Source: Flavobacterium sp. SLB02 (lineage in GTDB: Bacteria > Bacteroidota > Bacteroidia > Flavobacteriales > Flavobacteriaceae). Taken from it: 64,000 bases of DNA. A program made the position numbers and the translations under genes. This document shows, one piece after another, positions 15,801 through 24,624 of this stretch. The notes beneath the pieces are model-generated. The model did not search any database. It worked only from the letters and a program-made list of their open reading frames with translations, and had not been told where the DNA came from. Location of the stretch: contig NZ_CP045928.1 of assembly GCF_009664855.1 (NCBI RefSeq), positions 2,621,688 through 2,685,687 of the forward strand. Reading direction: 5' to 3'. The stretch's first letter is position 1. Each line of letters starts with the position of its first letter.

Positions 15801-17845
15801 AGCTCGATACTTATTATAAATTTCATTGTGCGTCCCGGCATAGGATAATTATAAATTACCTCGTATTGCTGATCGAAAACATTATTAAGTTCTATTGCGC
15901 CTTTCATTTTATAATGCTGAAATGCAAATGATTTCTGCACTGCCAGATCATGCGTATACCAAGGCTGGACTTGGTTGACTTTTATATTATTGACATTACC
16001 ATTGTAACGTTTTCCTACGTATACAAAACTGTAGTTGAAGTTCCATGTTTCGTATTCCCCATTTAAGATTCCGGATCCGCTATGCCATGGCGTATAAGGG
16101 ATCTGGTCTCCATAAGAGGACAATTCAAGGCCGGCAAATTTGGTAAAATCCCTGTTTTCAGAATACGTATACGTTAAATTGGTACTTAAATTTACTTTGC
16201 CAATATGCATGCCCATATTCACGACAGACTCTATTCCTTTACCTTTTACCTGCCCCATGTTGGTCATCATCCAGCGAAATAAATTTCCTGTAGGCGCTGC
16301 TACGATTTTATCTTTAGTATTGGTATAATAGCCATCGACCTGAAAAGATATTTTATCAAAGAATCCTTTATTTACCAGTAAATTATAAGTCAAACCAATA
16401 TCGTACTGATTCATATATTCAGGTCTTAAAGTACTCGAACCAACCATTGTATAATACAAATCATTAAACGTGGGCATTCTGAAAATACGTTTTGCAAATG
16501 CTCTCACATTAAAATCGTAATCTTTAAAAGGTGTGTAGCCTAAAAATAAAGCGGGTGTAAATTCTTTTTTATCTGGGGCTTTTGCATTGTAGCGCACTTC
16601 TTCCTGAACATAAGTTCCCACAACGCTTCCCAAAGCTTTAAAACCACCATATCGATAAGAACTTGCCAAAGAAAATAATGCTGTATAACGTTGCGGAAAA
16701 GAAAATTGAGTATTTATTCCTTTTCTGGTTGCATTTAATCTATTGTACTGAAAATCTGTAGATAGCGAAACATCCCAATTCGACAATATACTGTACATGT
16801 TTACGGCTGACAGATAATATTCCTGTTGGTAGTAACTATCATCAGATTGTGCGCCTTCGGTTACGGTTTCTCCTAATATATTGGTGGTATCTCGTGCCAC
16901 ATAGTGCGTGTAATCGTAAGCATATTTTGCTTTGGCCTGAAACTTATATCTTTTGGTAAAATCCTTGATTAAAGTTCCTTGTGCGAAAAAATTCTTGTCG
17001 TACTGCCTGAAACCATCTGAGAATTTATTTTCTACAATGGCTCCGGGTGCTCCTCTGTCAGAATCATAATAGTATACTTTGGCATCCCAGAAACCATTAT
17101 TGATTTTTCCGTAAAGGCCGGATTCAAATCGTAATGCTTCTATATCGCTATTATGTCTGGTGGCAGTGGTATCGTAGGCTACTGATCCGTCGAGATTGTT
17201 TCTTTTGTATCTAAATTTGTATTGTCCGTTTGATTTGATGTATTCAGAACTAACGTTCATGCTGACTTTATCGCTCAGTTTTTGTTCCCATCTAAAAGAA
17301 GGATCGAAATAGTTGATAGACATGGTTTTAAACCTTACCAGTAAATTTGTTTTTTTATCACCAACAAAAACAGGACGTTTTGTTCTTAAATAAATGGTCG
17401 AAGCGGCTGAAAAATCCTTTGCAGACTGAAAAATTTCACTTTTCTGTCCATTATATAAGGTTAGGGATTCCATGTCATCCAGGGAATATTTTCCCAGATC
17501 CGTGACTCCATTTTGCGCGTTACCTAACTGAATACCATCATAAAAAACACCTACATGGTGTGTACCCATATTACGTACATCGACTGTTTTGAGTCCGCCG
17601 AGACCGCCATAATCTTTAATTTGAATTCCTGCAAAATATCTCAATGCATCGGCAACATTATGGCTTGCTAAATTCTCCAGTAATTTTCCTGAAAGACTTT
17701 GTACGGGAATTACTTCCTGATATGGTTTCCCTTTTAGAATAACTTCTTTTAAAACACGCAAACTGTCATTAGATACTTGCGAATGAAGCAAATATGGAGC
17801 AATAAATAAGAAAAATAATAAGAGTAATTTTTTTGTATTATACAT
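15797..17845 (-). CDS. btuB: TonB-dependent cobalamin receptor, BtuB-like
   Basis: A 682-aa outer-membrane receptor started at the ATG at 17845, where a good signal peptide begins (MYNTKKLLLLFFLFIAPYLL, cleavage after LHSQ); the frame stays open 16 codons upstream. The plug domain covers ~residues 30-150: VLKEVILKGKPYQ, LASHNVADALRYFAGIQIKD, GLGGLKTVDVRNMGTHH, FYDGIQLGNAQNG. A 22-strand-type barrel follows with YNLLVNKGFFD and a C-terminal FDQQYEVIYNYPMPGR before KFIISIEL. There is no N-terminal carboxypeptidase-like domain, as in the BtuB/FhuA class and unlike SusC. A cobalamin riboswitch 125 nt upstream and the overlapping BtuG-like gene fix the substrate as a corrinoid. Confidence 0.9.
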   Translation of the reverse strand: MYNTKKLLLLFFLFIAPYLLHSQVSNDSLRVLKEVILKGKPYQEVIPVQSLSGKLLENLASHNVADALRYFAGIQIKDYGGLGGLKTVDVRNMGTHHVGVFYDGIQLGNAQNGVTDLGKYSLDDMESLTLYNGQKSEIFQSAKDFSAASTIYLRTKRPVFVGDKKTNLLVRFKTMSINYFDPSFRWEQKLSDKVSMNVSSEYIKSNGQYKFRYKRNNLDGSVAYDTTATRHNSDIEALRFESGLYGKINNGFWDAKVYYYDSDRGAPGAIVENKFSDGFRQYDKNFFAQGTLIKDFTKRYKFQAKAKYAYDYTHYVARDTTNILGETVTEGAQSDDSYYQQEYYLSAVNMYSILSNWDVSLSTDFQYNRLNATRKGINTQFSFPQRYTALFSLASSYRYGGFKALGSVVGTYVQEEVRYNAKAPDKKEFTPALFLGYTPFKDYDFNVRAFAKRIFRMPTFNDLYYTMVGSSTLRPEYMNQYDIGLTYNLLVNKGFFDKISFQVDGYYTNTKDKIVAAPTGNLFRWMMTNMGQVKGKGIESVVNMGMHIGKVNLSTNLTYTYSENRDFTKFAGLELSSYGDQIPYTPWHSGSGILNGEYETWNFNYSFVYVGKRYNGNVNNIKVNQVQPWYTHDLAVQKSFAFQHYKMKGAIELNNVFDQQYEVIYNYPMPGRTMKFIISIEL

Positions 17846-17969
17846 CACTGATTTAATTAAATAAACTTCGCGGATGTAGTAATCAAAAAGCAAAAAGAGA
17901 GAATCCCACTATGCAATAGCAGGTCAATTTTTGTTGTTCGACTTTATTCCACGAAAGCCTTAAACTATG

Positions 17970-18165
17970 TGATTATGGCAGGTCTCCTGACTTGTTCCAT
18001 CTTTAAACAACCTTCTCATTCGCCGCGGCGAACAATGGCATTAGTAACGTTTAAAGACTTATATAGAACTTACAGTAGCGGGTCTGCTCAGGATTTGCAC
18101 CTGATTCCCTTTTAACTATTTTCTTTTATTTTTCTAAAGAAAACAGACCAAAATCTCACGTAAAG
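17970..18165 (-). promoter_or_regulatory. Cobalamin riboswitch
   Basis: On the minus strand the element runs from about 18165 to 17970. It has gggaatcaggtgcaaatcc, then gagcagacccgctactgtaa (the GCCACTG/CCCGC-type core), an arm with cgccgcggcga, and ends with the B12 box AAGTCAGGAGACCTGCC at 17977-17993. These are the diagnostic conserved blocks of AdoCbl/MeCbl riboswitches. It lies upstream of the BtuB-like receptor and should repress uptake genes when cobalamin is plentiful. A -7-like TATCTTTAC sits at 18160-18168 at the 5' edge. Confidence 0.93.
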
Positions 18166-18346
18166 ATATGATTATCTTTATAAAAAGAAGTACAAGTCAA
18201 CGAAATTACATTTTTAACAATGAATTAACAAAAATACTATTAATAATACAAGTGACTTAAAAGCAAGTTTTTGCCAAATTAATTTGAGTTAAAATACAGC
18301 TGTAAGATTGGCAACGATTTCGATTGTTGAGGCTTGGAGAATTGGG

Positions 18347-18388
18347 TTCTAAAAAAACACATAACCCAAGGTTGAAAACTTGGGTTAT
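18347..18388 (-). terminator. Intrinsic terminator after small ORF
   Basis: ATAACCCAAG (18361-18370), loop GTTGAAAA, CTTGGGTTAT (18379-18388); on the minus strand the stem is followed by gtgttttttta. It closes the 82-aa gene upstream on that strand. Between it and the riboswitch (18166-18346) I see nothing else. Confidence 0.8.
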
Positions 18389-18457
18389 AGTTGAAATAGG
18401 ATTAGAAATGAAGGATCTAATAAAATGTATTTTTTTTTATAAGCAATAAATATTTTA

Positions 18458-18706
18458 TTATCTAAAAATTGTTATGGTATCTGCCAAATTTTCTTTGTAG
18501 ATAAATGCTTTGATAAATTCCTGGACTTCATTTGTAGTTTCAGAAGGAGTTGCGAAAGAATTGATATGAAACTCATCATCCTGATCGAGGATATGAATAA
18601 TTTCGGTATAGCCTTTAGAGATTAAACTACCCTTTAATTTAATAATATTCAACTGTTGTTGACTATCCAACTCCTTACGAACTTTTAGTTTTATAGCTTT
18701 ATCCAT
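18458..18706 (-). CDS. Hypothetical 82-aa protein
   Basis: Not recognised. The protein is small and mixed alpha/beta: a basic N-terminal helix (AIKLKVRKELDSQQQLN), a middle strand region (YTEIIHILDQDDEFHINSF) and a C-terminal helix (NEVQEFIKAFIYKENLA). There are no cysteines and no signal peptide. A well-formed terminator 70 bp after the stop and an AT-rich leader support that it is a real gene. Confidence 0.6.
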   Translation of the reverse strand: MDKAIKLKVRKELDSQQQLNIIKLKGSLISKGYTEIIHILDQDDEFHINSFATPSETTNEVQEFIKAFIYKENLADTITIFR

Positions 18707-18967
18707 TTGTAAATATTTTAAATTATTTGACTCTGATTCATTCTCAAATATAAATATTAATTCGTTACTAATGTTCCTAAAATCGCTTTATAAAACATTA
18801 TTTATCAACACACTAATAAACAAAAGTTTAAGAAATTGTTATTAATTTTATTAAATCGTTATCTACTTCCTAAATTTAATTTTCTTATATTTTATGCTAA
18901 CCACAAAATTGATATCGATAATAAAAGCTTCTCTTTTATTAAAATTTCAATAACTTTGGATGCTACT

Positions 18968-19531
18968 ATGCACAATCAACTTAGAGAACATATAGAAAAA
19001 ATAATTCCTCTTACAGATGAAGAGTTTGCTTTTGTGTCTTCTCATTTTACTGTCAAAAAATTTAAGAAGCATCAGTTTCTTATTCAGGAAGGTGATTCTG
19101 TCAAGTATTCTTATTTTATCATTTCGGGACTTTTAAAATTGGTATATACTGATGAAAAAGCAAAGCAGCATGTTGTTTCTTTTGCTATGGAAGATTGGTG
19201 GGAAAGTGATTACTACGCCTTTTTTACCCAAACTGAAGCTACAATGTCATTAGAATGCCTTGAAGATACTGAAGTACTTTGCTGCTCGTTTGAAGATTAT
19301 AAAAACCTATGCAACGGCTTGCAGAAAATGGAACGCTTTTTTCTGGAGAAAGCCACTTTTGGTTTTCTGGGATCACAACGCCGCATTGTTTCCTGGCAGA
19401 CTTCTAACTCTAAAGAGCGTTACGACCAATTATTAAAACAATATCCTTCGCTCCTGCAGCGTGTTCCTAAAAGTCTTATTGCTTCGTATTTAGGCGTTTC
19501 GCGCGAAACATTAAGTCGATTATCTTCCTGA
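18968..19531 (+). CDS. Crp/Fnr-family transcriptional regulator
   Basis: A 187-aa protein when started at the ATG at 18968 (HNQLREHIEKIIPLTDEE), which matches usual family N-termini; the open frame reaches 44 codons further up into AT-rich DNA with no domain. The cyclic-nucleotide-binding-like barrel spans ~15-115 (HQFLIQEGDSVKYSYFIISG; LLKLVYTDE). A dimer helix follows, and the HTH is at the end: VPKSLIASYLGVSRETLSRL. The C-terminus stops right after the recognition helix. Conserved cAMP-binding Arg/Ser of Crp are not evident and there is no Fe-S cysteine cluster, so the signal is unknown. A TAACTTTG -7-like element at 18951 lies very near the ATG. The exported RidA-like gene follows by 92 bp and may be its target. 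Confidence 0.85.
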   Translation: MHNQLREHIEKIIPLTDEEFAFVSSHFTVKKFKKHQFLIQEGDSVKYSYFIISGLLKLVYTDEKAKQHVVSFAMEDWWESDYYAFFTQTEATMSLECLEDTEVLCCSFEDYKNLCNGLQKMERFFLEKATFGFLGSQRRIVSWQTSNSKERYDQLLKQYPSLLQRVPKSLIASYLGVSRETLSRLSS

Positions 19532-19623
19532 TGTGACAATTCTCACATCAAAATCGTGAAAAATGTCACGAGTACTTTCCAGCCGTTATGCTCAATTTTG
19601 TATTACAATTTTAAACTGTAATC

Positions 19624-20094
19624 GTGAAAAAAACGGCAAGCCTTTTAGTATTACTATTATTAACTACGATGCCTGTATTGGCACAAACGAAAAAAGGAAA
19701 ACAAATGGAAAAAAAAGAATTTAATCCTTGGGAATGGCAAAATCAACGCAGTTATGTACAAGCAATTGAAGTAAAAAATCCGCAAGGAACATTATATGTT
19801 TCGGGACAAACGGCGATAAGTGCTGACGGAATCTCCAGTAATGAAAACATGGAATCGCAAATAAAACTGGCATTGCAAAATCTGGAACAAGTCATTACGG
19901 AAGCCGGATATGAATGCAGCGGAATTGTTCGGTTGAATATCTATACTACTGCGACTGATGAACTTTGGCCACATTTTAATCTTATTCAGGATTGGGTGGC
20001 GAAACATGGTATGAAACAAGCGACAACTTTACTGGAAGTAAAAAGCCTTTTTGAAACTTTAAAAGTTGAACTCGAAGCGACTGTTGTAAAATAA
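19624..20094 (+). CDS. Exported RidA (YjgF/UK114)-family protein
   Basis: A 156-aa protein starting at a GTG codon (GTGAAAAAAACG). Residues 1-20 (KKTASLLVLLLLTTMPVLAQ) are an SPI signal peptide, which is unusual because RidA is normally cytoplasmic. The mature part has the Rid fold: GTLYVSGQTAIS, ESQIKLALQNLEQVITEAG, IVRLNIYTTATDE and MKQATTLLEVKSLF. The catalytic Arg of true RidA enamine deaminases (in the R-C/xxV segment) is not visible at the TTLLEV position, so deaminase activity is doubtful; it is more like the Rid4-7 or other subfamilies. It follows a Crp-type regulator and ends at a strong terminator. Confidence 0.78.
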   Translation: MKKTASLLVLLLLTTMPVLAQTKKGKQMEKKEFNPWEWQNQRSYVQAIEVKNPQGTLYVSGQTAISADGISSNENMESQIKLALQNLEQVITEAGYECSGIVRLNIYTTATDELWPHFNLIQDWVAKHGMKQATTLLEVKSLFETLKVELEATVVK

Positions 20095-20108
20095 AGTCTT
20101 CATGATAT

Positions 20109-20151
20109 AAAAAAGCTGTGTCTTTCTTTTCAGGAAAAACGCAGCTTTTTT
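20109..20151. terminator. Intrinsic terminator after RidA-like gene
   Basis: AAAAAAGCTGTG (20109-20120) pairs with CGCAGCTTTTTT (20140-20151), one G-U pair, followed by a T-rich run. Confidence 0.8.
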
Positions 20152-20486
20152 GTTTATTTTTTTTCTTTAAAATTGAAAAAATCAAATCAATTTATTTATT
20201 TTTTGAAAAGTTTTAAAATAAAAAAGAAGCAAAATCTTCTTACAATTTTAACCTTTAAACAATAGTCTTTCAAATGGTTATCTAAAAAAAACATATAATT
20301 CCGTCTATTTTTTTTATTTTTTTGACTTATATTTCAAAACTAAAAATTCAATTTTTACGTAATTACCTCAAACGATAGTCTTGTAATAAGATAAATTCAA
20401 TTCACTGGTACGTTTTTGGAAAAATATTGAATTTTATCTTATTCCTGATTATCGTTATTTTTTATTAAATTTTAAGAATATTAAGT
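20152..20486. other. AT-rich intergenic region with long inverted repeat
   Basis: Mostly featureless AT-rich DNA, except for an inverted repeat with arms of 17-18 bp: AATAAGATAAATTCAAT (20385-20401) and ATTGAATTTTATCTTATT (20426-20443). The 24-nt loop region contains no ORF. It may be a regulatory structure for the small gene that follows. A TAAGTTTG -7-like box overlaps the TTG start of that gene. Confidence 0.45.
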
Positions 20487-20732
20487 TTGGACAATATTAA
20501 TGTACTAAGATTAAAAAGAACTTTAGCTTACCTGGAAAGCAAACAACGTGAATTAAAAAGACAAAACGAAAACGATACCCGAAGTCTTGAGTCTATGATA
20601 AAATATCTTAAAAAAGATATGCTGGAACAGTTTAAATTAATCGAGTATGACATTTACATAAAAGGCGAAATTCACAATACCGAAACTTTTATTAAAAGTG
20701 TAAAAAGTATTATAGATACTAATTCTAAGTAA
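20487..20732 (+). CDS. Hypothetical 81-aa coiled-coil protein
   Basis: Not recognised. It starts at TTG (20487) if real; no ATG is available before residue 38. The sequence is highly charged and helical (RLKRTLAYLESKQRELKR, SLESMIKYLKKDMLEQFK) with heptad-like leucines, so a coiled coil is likely. It has no signal peptide and no cysteines. The unusual start codon and a -7-like box overlapping it make the true start uncertain. Confidence 0.4.
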   Translation: MDNINVLRLKRTLAYLESKQRELKRQNENDTRSLESMIKYLKKDMLEQFKLIEYDIYIKGEIHNTETFIKSVKSIIDTNSK

Positions 20733-20761
20733 CTCCATCACAATCTGTCAAAGTACATTAA

Positions 20762-22270
20762 TTATTGAGCTATTTTATTATACTCATCAATTGCTTTATT
20801 AGGATCTGCGGTTGCATATTCGTTCTCCGGTTCGGGAATGACATGAATTTTTGAATCGCTTAAGGAAACAATTGCTGAACATACGTAAACACCAATTTTA
20901 CCTTCGCTGTATTTGTAATCCAGTAAAGTTAGTTTGACGATTTCGTTGATCGAAAGTTCATAATAATTTCCGTAACGAATAATCTTAAAATAAATCTCTT
21001 TATTGTCTACAATTTCAAATTGATTGGTTTGAATATTTTCGAAAACAAAATTATTTTTTACATCTTTTTCATTAAATCCCCAGGCTCTAAACTGCACAAA
21101 ACCATTTACAAAATCAATTGAGATATAATAGGCCGTTCCCTGTTCGTCACATTCGATCACAAAACCAGTTTTTCCCATTCCTTCGACGGCCAGCGTTCCT
21201 TCCCAGACAAAATTTTCAGAAGGTTTATCAAAGCAAAAAACTTCGTATCCGCTTCGACAGCCAATTCGCCATTTATTTTCATTTTCTACCTCAAAATTTG
21301 CCGACGGATTTCCTAAAATAGGCACCGGAACAGGCAAGTTTCTATGGTGAATGGTTCTTTGGTAAAGTGTTCTCCAATGATGATAGGTTTTTAATAATAA
21401 TCGTCCGTTACTATCAACATCCAGTTGTTTTGGTGGTGGAATTACACGAAGAGTATTGACATTTCCGCCAACGAAGTAAAAATTATAAATCAAATAATAC
21501 TCGCCCTCTTTTACAATTCTTGCTGCATAATTACCTTGTGGCATTAAAACATTATTATGAAAAGCATGGTATTCTCCTTTAAAATCCGGAGAAAACCAAT
21601 AACGCACTTTGATATCTTCGCGAATGGAACCCAGCAAATAATGCATTCCTTTTATTTCTACCACGCAAGGACATTCAATATCATCATAAACGTAAGCCAC
21701 ATGCAATGGTTTTTGCAGTACAAAACCTTTTTCTTCTCGTTTTGCTACGCCAATACAACCTCTTCTATAGGTTGGTCCTACTGCGCTTCGGGCACAAATC
21801 AGCAAATAATCTTCGCCTTGGAACTGGTATTTATAAGGATCCCGAAAACTCAGCCATTCACGCGGATTATTATCCCGGCTTTCATAATACGGAGCATCAC
21901 TTTTTAGCGGTAAACCATACTGATTGTCTTTTGTCCAGTGAATCAAATCCGGCGAAACTGCCCTTCCTACTTTTTGTGTAACTCCTTTGTCCTTACGCTT
22001 TAAACCGGTATAATACATCTCATAACCTTCTCCGTCAGAGTTTTTACTAACATGCATTGTCCATAACATATCATCATCCCATTCACCTGGATCACCTACA
22101 AACAAGGCATTTTTTACTCTTTTCCAAGAAAGACCATCTTTTGATACTGCATGCGCAATATAATCGTGATTGGGAATAATAAGGTGAAATAAATGATGCA
22201 CTCCGCTTTCATCTATAAATACATCAACGTCTCCTATTTCCCAATTACTAAATCCTGAACCTGAATACAT
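20762..22270 (-). CDS. GH32-like glycosidase (beta-fructosidase fold), cytoplasmic
   Basis: A 502-aa protein without signal peptide. The N-terminal five-bladed propeller of the GH32/43/68 superfamily is visible. GDVDVFIDESGVHHLFH gives an Asp at the nucleophile position normally held by NDPNG, LSFRDPYKYQF carries the RDP motif, and IECPCVVEIKG has the EC motif with the acid/base Glu. A C-terminal beta-sandwich (~330-480: GTLAVEGMGKTGFVIE) is typical of GH32. The WMNDPNG box itself is not conserved, so it belongs to a side branch. It is next to a sucrose-phosphate synthase-phosphatase on the same strand, which suggests it cleaves or remodels sucrose or a fructosyl sugar made in the cell. It could alternatively be a glycoside phosphorylase-like family member. 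Confidence 0.75.
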   Translation of the reverse strand: MYSGSGFSNWEIGDVDVFIDESGVHHLFHLIIPNHDYIAHAVSKDGLSWKRVKNALFVGDPGEWDDDMLWTMHVSKNSDGEGYEMYYTGLKRKDKGVTQKVGRAVSPDLIHWTKDNQYGLPLKSDAPYYESRDNNPREWLSFRDPYKYQFQGEDYLLICARSAVGPTYRRGCIGVAKREEKGFVLQKPLHVAYVYDDIECPCVVEIKGMHYLLGSIREDIKVRYWFSPDFKGEYHAFHNNVLMPQGNYAARIVKEGEYYLIYNFYFVGGNVNTLRVIPPPKQLDVDSNGRLLLKTYHHWRTLYQRTIHHRNLPVPVPILGNPSANFEVENENKWRIGCRSGYEVFCFDKPSENFVWEGTLAVEGMGKTGFVIECDEQGTAYYISIDFVNGFVQFRAWGFNEKDVKNNFVFENIQTNQFEIVDNKEIYFKIIRYGNYYELSINEIVKLTLLDYKYSEGKIGVYVCSAIVSLSDSKIHVIPEPENEYATADPNKAIDEYNKIAQ

Positions 22271-22443
22271 ATTTAACCTATTTTATTATTGAACATATTG
22301 TGTCATTTTTGTCATCCTGAGCGAAGTCTAAATGCCACATTTCAAGGCATTAAAATCCCTTGCTACAATATGAATCGTTCCTTTGAAACTTTCTAAAAAC
22401 AACGATCATCCGGACATATCAAAGGATAACCAACATCTGTTAT

Positions 22444-24624
22444 TTATTTAATTATTTTATAATGTTTTAATCCTTCTAAAATACCAGAAGAAGCTGAATC
22501 TTTGGCCACATAAATACTTTTTGTAGTTTCATAATCAGCCAATTCAACACTACGATTTCCTACGATGATTCCTTTTACAGCGCCTCTGAACATATCGATA
22601 TCGTTTCCTGAATCTCCTGCCGCAATAACATTCGATAAAGGAATAGACCATTTACGGCATAAAAATTTAATCGCATTTCCTTTTGAAGCTCTTTTTGGGA
22701 TAAAATCAAGAAATTCACCATGACTCGGGATGATATTTACTTTGTACCATCCAGCGCCTAAAACGGTGATTAATTGCTCGTGATTGTATTTTTCTTTATC
22801 ATAATAATAGGATATTTTATAAGGGTTTTGCGCTTCTTCTTCCTGCAATCGTAACCACGGAACTTCTTTCAAACGGCTGACAATATCTTCTCTTTTCCAT
22901 CGACCAGCCAAAAATTTAGCCCAGCCTTTGTCTAAAATATAATCTTTACCATTTGTATAATAAATTTCGGTTCCTACAGAGCAAATTATAAAATCCGGCA
23001 AAGGAAACTGTTCTTCGTCGATCACTTGTTTTACCAAAGCTAAATTTCGTCCGGATGCCAGTGCGAATGCCATTTTATCGGTACGATTAATCAAGTGTTC
23101 TTTTAATTCTTTTAAGCCGGGATTGTTTAATTTTGGTTCTATTAATGTACCGTCTATATCCGAAACAAATAAATGCTCAACCTTACGTTTTAATCGTTCG
23201 ATATTAATATTAGGATAATGCTGCTTTTTGATTCCTGAACCTGATGATAATGATAAATTTTCATTGACTAAATCTACATATTGGTTTACGTGACTTAACC
23301 AACTGTAATGTTTCTGAATATTTATTGCTCCGTTATTCGAGTAATATTTCCATTTATTTTCATTGGTTAAAATATTTCGCAATGCTTTTTTGATTTCGTC
23401 TTCGTCCAGCGGATCTACCAATTCTCCGTTTTGACAAGTGGGAATAATTTCTGATGGTCCGCCGTTCTTGGTTACCACAACAGGTAAACCCGAACTAGCC
23501 GATTCAATTACGGTTAAACCGAAGTTTTCATGCAAAGCCAAATTCACAAAAACACCTCTTTTTTCGGCTGCATAACGATAGATAATCGAAACCTCATTTT
23601 CGACGTCATGTTTCTTCGGAATTGCCATTTTTCCGTACAAATCATATTTGTCCATTAATAGTAATAAATCTGTCAGAACATCTTTTTCAGATTCCGGCAT
23701 TTTCGAAATATCTTTTCTTATTCCCGCAAAAATCACCAGATTGACAATGCTTTGCAGTTCTTTGTCTTTACCGTAAACTTCAATCAAGGTATGAAGGTTT
23801 TTATGGCGATCAGGCCTCGAAAGTGCCAGAATAAAAGGTTTGTGCGGATTTATTAAAAATTTCGAAATGGTTTCTGCTACCCAATATTTTCTCTGCTCCT
23901 CCTCCATTTGCTTATCAGCATCCTGTTCTCTGTGATAATAAGGAACAAATTTTCTAGTATCAATTCCGGGAGAAATGGCATGGTATTTACCTAATTCAAA
24001 ATTTTTGTAGGGTTTATAGGTTTCAATTTCCTGTTCTGTCGAAGTAACAATAAATTCAGATAATTCTAATGTTTTTTCTTCGGCAGCAATTCTTTGTTTG
24101 AACTTGAATTTCTTTTCGATTTCTTCTTCGCTCAAACCACTTTCGAGTAGTTTATTTTTTTTATGAAAACCTAAAGAATGTCCGGTATGCGCGAAAGGAA
24201 TATTTAAAATTGTAGATAATTCGCTGGCTACATATCCTGCGTCGCCATAATGAGAATGAATCCAGTTTGGGAAAATATCGTGAAGTTTGATATGCTGAAC
24301 AATTCCGTTTACAAAAGTGTCTAAACCTTCCCATAATTGTTCTTTTGCTTTATACTTTTTCCCTAGAAAAGGAATACGCCTTATGTCCAGTTTGTCATTA
24401 ATGATTTCGATAGGTACTGCATATTCCGGAGAAAGATTTTTATCATCAATTAACCTTGTAAAAAGATGAACATGTTCTACATCTTCGTGTTGTGATAAGA
24501 ACTCTGCAAGTTCATATACATATTTTGTTTGTCCGCCATTATCAGCATCTCTACCAATCTCCAAACCTGAACCTTTTAGTAGGCCGTGAATGTTGATTAA
24601 TGAAATTCGTAATTTTGTCATCAT
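22444..24624 (-). CDS. Bidomain sucrose-phosphate synthase / sucrose-phosphate phosphatase
   Basis: A 726-aa fusion. Residues ~1-470 are a GT-B, GT4-type glycosyltransferase: GRDADNGGQTKYVYELA (acceptor site typical of SPS and sucrose synthase), WIHSHYGDAGYVASEL, TGHSLGFHKKNKLLE, LALSRPDRHKNLHTLIE and NFGLTVIESASSGLPVV with the donor-binding Glu. Residues ~485-726 are a HAD phosphatase of the sucrose-phosphatase type: LFVSDIDGTL (DxDGT), ALASGRNLALVKQV and AAGDSGNDIDMF. It should convert UDP- (or ADP-) glucose plus fructose-6-phosphate to sucrose-6-phosphate, then to sucrose. Fusions of this type are known in cyanobacteria and some proteobacteria. The two ATGs at the start are adjacent. A GH32-like gene follows 173 bp downstream. 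Confidence 0.88.
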   Translation of the reverse strand: MMTKLRISLINIHGLLKGSGLEIGRDADNGGQTKYVYELAEFLSQHEDVEHVHLFTRLIDDKNLSPEYAVPIEIINDKLDIRRIPFLGKKYKAKEQLWEGLDTFVNGIVQHIKLHDIFPNWIHSHYGDAGYVASELSTILNIPFAHTGHSLGFHKKNKLLESGLSEEEIEKKFKFKQRIAAEEKTLELSEFIVTSTEQEIETYKPYKNFELGKYHAISPGIDTRKFVPYYHREQDADKQMEEEQRKYWVAETISKFLINPHKPFILALSRPDRHKNLHTLIEVYGKDKELQSIVNLVIFAGIRKDISKMPESEKDVLTDLLLLMDKYDLYGKMAIPKKHDVENEVSIIYRYAAEKRGVFVNLALHENFGLTVIESASSGLPVVVTKNGGPSEIIPTCQNGELVDPLDEDEIKKALRNILTNENKWKYYSNNGAINIQKHYSWLSHVNQYVDLVNENLSLSSGSGIKKQHYPNINIERLKRKVEHLFVSDIDGTLIEPKLNNPGLKELKEHLINRTDKMAFALASGRNLALVKQVIDEEQFPLPDFIICSVGTEIYYTNGKDYILDKGWAKFLAGRWKREDIVSRLKEVPWLRLQEEEAQNPYKISYYYDKEKYNHEQLITVLGAGWYKVNIIPSHGEFLDFIPKRASKGNAIKFLCRKWSIPLSNVIAAGDSGNDIDMFRGAVKGIIVGNRSVELADYETTKSIYVAKDSASSGILEGLKHYKIIK

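Noticed and set aside
17846..17893. Earlier start of the BtuB-like receptor at 17893
   Set aside because: The signal peptide begins cleanly at the ATG at 17845; the extra 16 codons would precede it with polar and charged residues.
18951..18958. TAACTTTG box as promoter of the Crp-type gene
   Set aside because: It lies only 10 bp before the chosen ATG, which would leave almost no leader; it may be chance, so it is not listed as a promoter.
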